In this document: one piece after another, positions 61,803 to 64,000 of the stretch | Position numbering within the stretch: position 1 is the stretch's first letter | Layout: each line of letters begins with the position of its first letter | Made by a program: the position numbers and the translations under genes | Assembly (NCBI RefSeq): GCF_002155145.1 | Contig: NZ_CP021323.1 | Span: 1,674,001-1,738,000 of the forward strand | DNA length: 64,000 nucleotides | Reading direction: 5' to 3' | Origin: Kushneria konosiri | GTDB taxonomy: Bacteria > Pseudomonadota > Gammaproteobacteria > Pseudomonadales > Halomonadaceae | The notes under the pieces: generated by a model | Told to the model about the DNA's origin: nothing | Databases searched by the model: none | Seen by the model: only the letters and a program-made list of their open reading frames with translations

Positions 61803-62969
61803 TTACTGGCTTGAGGGCAGGCCGAGAATCTCGTCAACAATGGCGACATGAACACCGGCCGCCACCTCAAGAATGTCGTCATTGAAGTCGTAACGATCAT
61901 TGTGCAGATAGGCGCTCTCCGTACCGTTGCCGACAAAGAAAAAGCAGCCGGGAATGCGCTTTAAATAGAAGGCAAAGTCTTCCGCGCCCATGGTCGGCAT
62001 CTCGTCGATGGCGCGAACGCGGGTGCCCAGGCCACGCTGGCTGGCGATCTCCACGACACGCTGGCTCCAGTGGGCATCGTTGACGAGCGGAGGAATCTGA
62101 CGGATGGGCGTCAGCGTATATGTGGCGCCGGCCGCGCTGCAAAGGCCTTCAATCGTGGCCTGCATTTGCTGGATCAGCACCTGGCGTGAGGCGTCCCGGT
62201 CGCTGCGAATATTGAGGGTCAGCTGTGCCGAGGCAGGGATGACATTGGCCGCTTCGCCGGCATGAAAGGTGGAGACGGTAATGACGCCCGAATGCAGCGG
62301 CGATTTGTTGCGGGCCACAACGCCCTGAAGCTGTTGAATGATGCAGCCGCCCAGATAAATCGGGTCGACGGCCAGATGCGGCATGGCCGCGTGTCCTGAA
62401 TGACCATGCAGGGTCAGCTCGAAGGTGTCGTTGCCGCCCATGGCCGGGCCGGATTTGACGAAGACTTCGCCGATTTCAAATCCCGGGCGATTGTGAAAGC
62501 CAAAAATATAATCGACTGCCGGGTTATCCAGTACGCCTTCCTGAATCATCCTGTCCGCGCCATTGCCGCCTTCTTCAGCGGGCTGAAAAATGAGCTTGAC
62601 CGTGCCGCAGAGCTGATCGCGTCGCCGCATCAGGGCATCGGCTGCCAGCATCAGCGCGGCGGTATGGCCGTCATGACCACAGGCATGCATGACCCCCGGG
62701 ATTTCTGATACGTGGTCGTGGCTGGAAACTTCCATGATGGGGAGCGCATCCATGTCGGCACGCAGTGCCACCACAGGCCCGGGCCGTCCAGTATCGAGCA
62801 GAGCGACTACACCCGTTCCTGCAACACCTGTAGTGACCTGATACCCCTTTTGTTTTAACAGCGTGGCAACACGCTCGGCGGTTCTGAACTCCTGGTAGCG
62901 CAGTTCGGGGTGACGGTGAAGATCATGGCGTAACTCGATGGCGGCCTTGATGTCGTCGCGTTCAAACAT
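61803..62969 (-). CDS. M20-family amidohydrolase (AbgA/B- or HipO-like)
   Basis: A 388-residue cytoplasmic metallo-amidohydrolase: RHDLHRHPELRYQEFRTAERV, metal site VMHACGHDGHTA, PAEEGGNGADRMI, HGHSGHAAMPHLAVDP and MPTMGAEDFAFYL. Members hydrolyse N-acyl amino acids, hippurate or p-aminobenzoyl-glutamate. The start at 62969 (MFERDDIK) has AAGGAA 8 bases upstream. The frame runs to 63107 with no start signal. First gene of a two-gene unit with the AbgT transporter. Confidence 0.92.
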   Translation of the reverse strand: MFERDDIKAAIELRHDLHRHPELRYQEFRTAERVATLLKQKGYQVTTGVAGTGVVALLDTGRPGPVVALRADMDALPIMEVSSHDHVSEIPGVMHACGHDGHTAALMLAADALMRRRDQLCGTVKLIFQPAEEGGNGADRMIQEGVLDNPAVDYIFGFHNRPGFEIGEVFVKSGPAMGGNDTFELTLHGHSGHAAMPHLAVDPIYLGGCIIQQLQGVVARNKSPLHSGVITVSTFHAGEAANVIPASAQLTLNIRSDRDASRQVLIQQMQATIEGLCSAAGATYTLTPIRQIPPLVNDAHWSQRVVEIASQRGLGTRVRAIDEMPTMGAEDFAFYLKRIPGCFFFVGNGTESAYLHNDRYDFNDDILEVAAGVHVAIVDEILGLPSSQ

Positions 62970-63494
62970 GAGTGCTTTCCTTGTTCTTGTGATGGGCTTT
63001 TCATCATGAGAAGAAGTCAGCGCTACAAAAAGATCATTTGATGTGAGTTTTGTTGCCTGTGGGTCAACAGTCGCCTGGAAAGCCGAATAATCAGTTTGAT
63101 GAGCCACCTGTGTATTGCTCGTGACACCTTGTTCGGCCTTTCATCCGGTTATGAAAGTTCCCTTCTGGCAACGATGGCTGGCGGTTTTTTCAGGCCGTCA
63201 ATTTGTCATGCCCCGTCCCTTCTCTGTAACTCCGTGTCGCGTCTGGTGTCCGTGCGTCATGGATGCCTCGCATTGCGACATCCACTGTTTTGAAAGCGAC
63301 TTTTTCAACTATCGGAGGGCGATACGGTGTCTATAAAACCGTGTATACGTATCTATAAGCGACAAATTAAAAGGCGACTGTTGTAGCCGGGATGATGCAA
63401 GATAAGCGTCATGGCAACCGGGCTTTCGACAGGTCGAAAACGAGTCTGCCAAAACAATGACAAAAGCAGGATATAGTTGAGGAGGCATGACGAC
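62970..63494. other. 525-base divergent intergenic region
   Basis: Lies between the M20 gene and the GbdR-like gene. Several short frames on both strands lack start signals and homology. It contains the palindrome at 63424-63439 and AT-rich promoter-like DNA (63330-63375). Confidence 0.5.
63424..63439. promoter_or_regulatory. Palindrome upstream of GbdR-like gene
   Basis: TTTCGAC-AG-GTCGAAA, perfect 7-base arms, 56 bases before the regulator start codon. It is a candidate operator, possibly autoregulatory. Confidence 0.4.
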
Positions 63495-64000
63495 ATGTTA
63501 CCTGACCACAAGGCCGGCCCTGCCCCGGGTGCCAGCGGTATCACGACGCCGCAAACCATCGGTTTTCTACTGCTTGATAACTTTACGCTGATCTCACTGG
63601 CCTCGGTGATTGAGCCGCTGCGCATGGCCAATCAGCTGGCCGGGCGTGAGCTGTATCGCTGGTACACCCTGACCCACAACGGGGCACCGGTGCGCGCCAG
63701 CGATGGCCTGCAGGTAACGCCGGATGTCTCGATTACCGTGCCCCTGTCGCTGGACTGGGTGGTGGTCTGCGGTGGCGTGGCGCCACAGCACAGCGTCACA
63801 CGTGAACACGCCCACTGGCTGCAGTCACAGTCACGTCAGCTGCGACGCATCGGTGCCATCTGTACGGGCAGCTGGGCGCTGGCCAAGGCGGGGCTGCTGG
63901 ATCACTACGAGGCCAGCATCCACTGGGAGTGTCTGGCCTCGATGCAGGAAGCCTTCCCCAACGTCACGCTCACCACGCGGCTTTTCTCGATCGATCGGGA
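63495..64000 (+). CDS. gbdR: GlxA/AraC-family regulator, GbdR-like (truncated by window end)
   Basis: The first 168 residues of a DJ-1/PfpI-type N-terminal domain of a GlxA-family AraC regulator. QTIGFLLLDNFTLISLASVIEPLRMANQLAGRELYRWYTLT, then VVVCGGVAP, RRIGAICTGSWALAKAGLLDHYEASIHWEC and TTRLFSID follow closely the pattern I know from GbdR, the glycine betaine/dimethylglycine-responsive activator of pseudomonads. The C-terminal AraC DNA-binding domain lies beyond 64000. The start at 63495 has GAGGAGG 8-9 bases upstream. The symbol is an inference from the N-terminal part only. Confidence 0.8.
   Translation, partial: MLPDHKAGPAPGASGITTPQTIGFLLLDNFTLISLASVIEPLRMANQLAGRELYRWYTLTHNGAPVRASDGLQVTPDVSITVPLSLDWVVVCGGVAPQHSVTREHAHWLQSQSRQLRRIGAICTGSWALAKAGLLDHYEASIHWECLASMQEAFPNVTLTTRLFSIDR

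Overview
The window looks like a GC-rich chromosome segment (by eye about 60% G+C or more) from a moderately halophilic gammaproteobacterium. The best guess is a member of the Halomonadaceae (Halomonas/Kushneria group). This rests on protein content and style: the OsmC-YcaO fusion, NasR-type nitrate control, ZnuA/ZinT, PheC, and a GbdR-like regulator. It is an inference, not a database result. No rRNA, CRISPR array or complete insertion sequence was seen. One tRNA gene is present (Thr, CGT).

Layout. 0-8 kb: a LacI-family regulator, a membrane protein of unknown function, hemB followed by a DsbA/FrnE-like gene that sits between two copies of the hemB 3' end plus terminator, a PRC-barrel envelope protein and an OsmC-YcaO fusion. 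8-13 kb: an amidase/metallo-hydrolase pair with a divergent LysR regulator, then a phoD reading frame broken by two Trp-to-stop changes. 13-27.6 kb: a nitrogen-acquisition block made of nasC-like/nirB/nirD, nasA-cobA, a nitrate transporter, the ANTAR antiterminator NasR, and cytosine permease/deaminase. 27.8-35 kb: a sugar/polyol ABC transporter with two dehydrogenases and a divergent FGGY kinase. 35-39.6 kb: a polar amino acid ABC transporter, a hypothetical gene and periplasmic PheC. 39.8-46 kb: GH3 glucosidase, ergothioneine genes egtD/egtB and a CynX-like MFS transporter. 46-49.4 kb: divergent znuA/znuCB plus a DUF1826 gene. 49.5-53 kb: a universal stress protein with an Anr/FNR box, a YdcJ/HglS-like enzyme and small membrane proteins. 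53-56 kb: tRNA-Thr, then a low-GC gene with an HsdR N-terminal-type nuclease domain, a PLD-family protein and a degenerate UmuD-like protein. 56-64 kb: an MCP, zinT, a LysR regulator, an AbgT/M20 pair and the start of a GbdR-like regulator.

The strongest coordinated signal is the nitrogen regulon. Three transcription units (nasC-nirBD, nasA-cobA, narK-like) each show a GG-N10-GC sigma-54 promoter. Downstream lie two hairpins whose six-base loops have A at position 1 and G at position 4, and the second hairpin overlaps the 5' arm of an intrinsic terminator. This is the known architecture of ANTAR-protein antitermination leaders, and the NasR gene that would act on them lies in the same block. 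A fourth sigma-54 promoter precedes codBA. Together the genes would import nitrate, reduce it to ammonium, make siroheme for the nitrite reductase and scavenge ammonium from cytosine. They would be under general nitrogen control (sigma-54/NtrC) plus nitrate-specific control (NasR).

A second coordinated unit is zinc uptake: the znuA/znuC intergenic region and the zinT upstream region carry the same 16-bp Zur-like sequence in opposite orientation.
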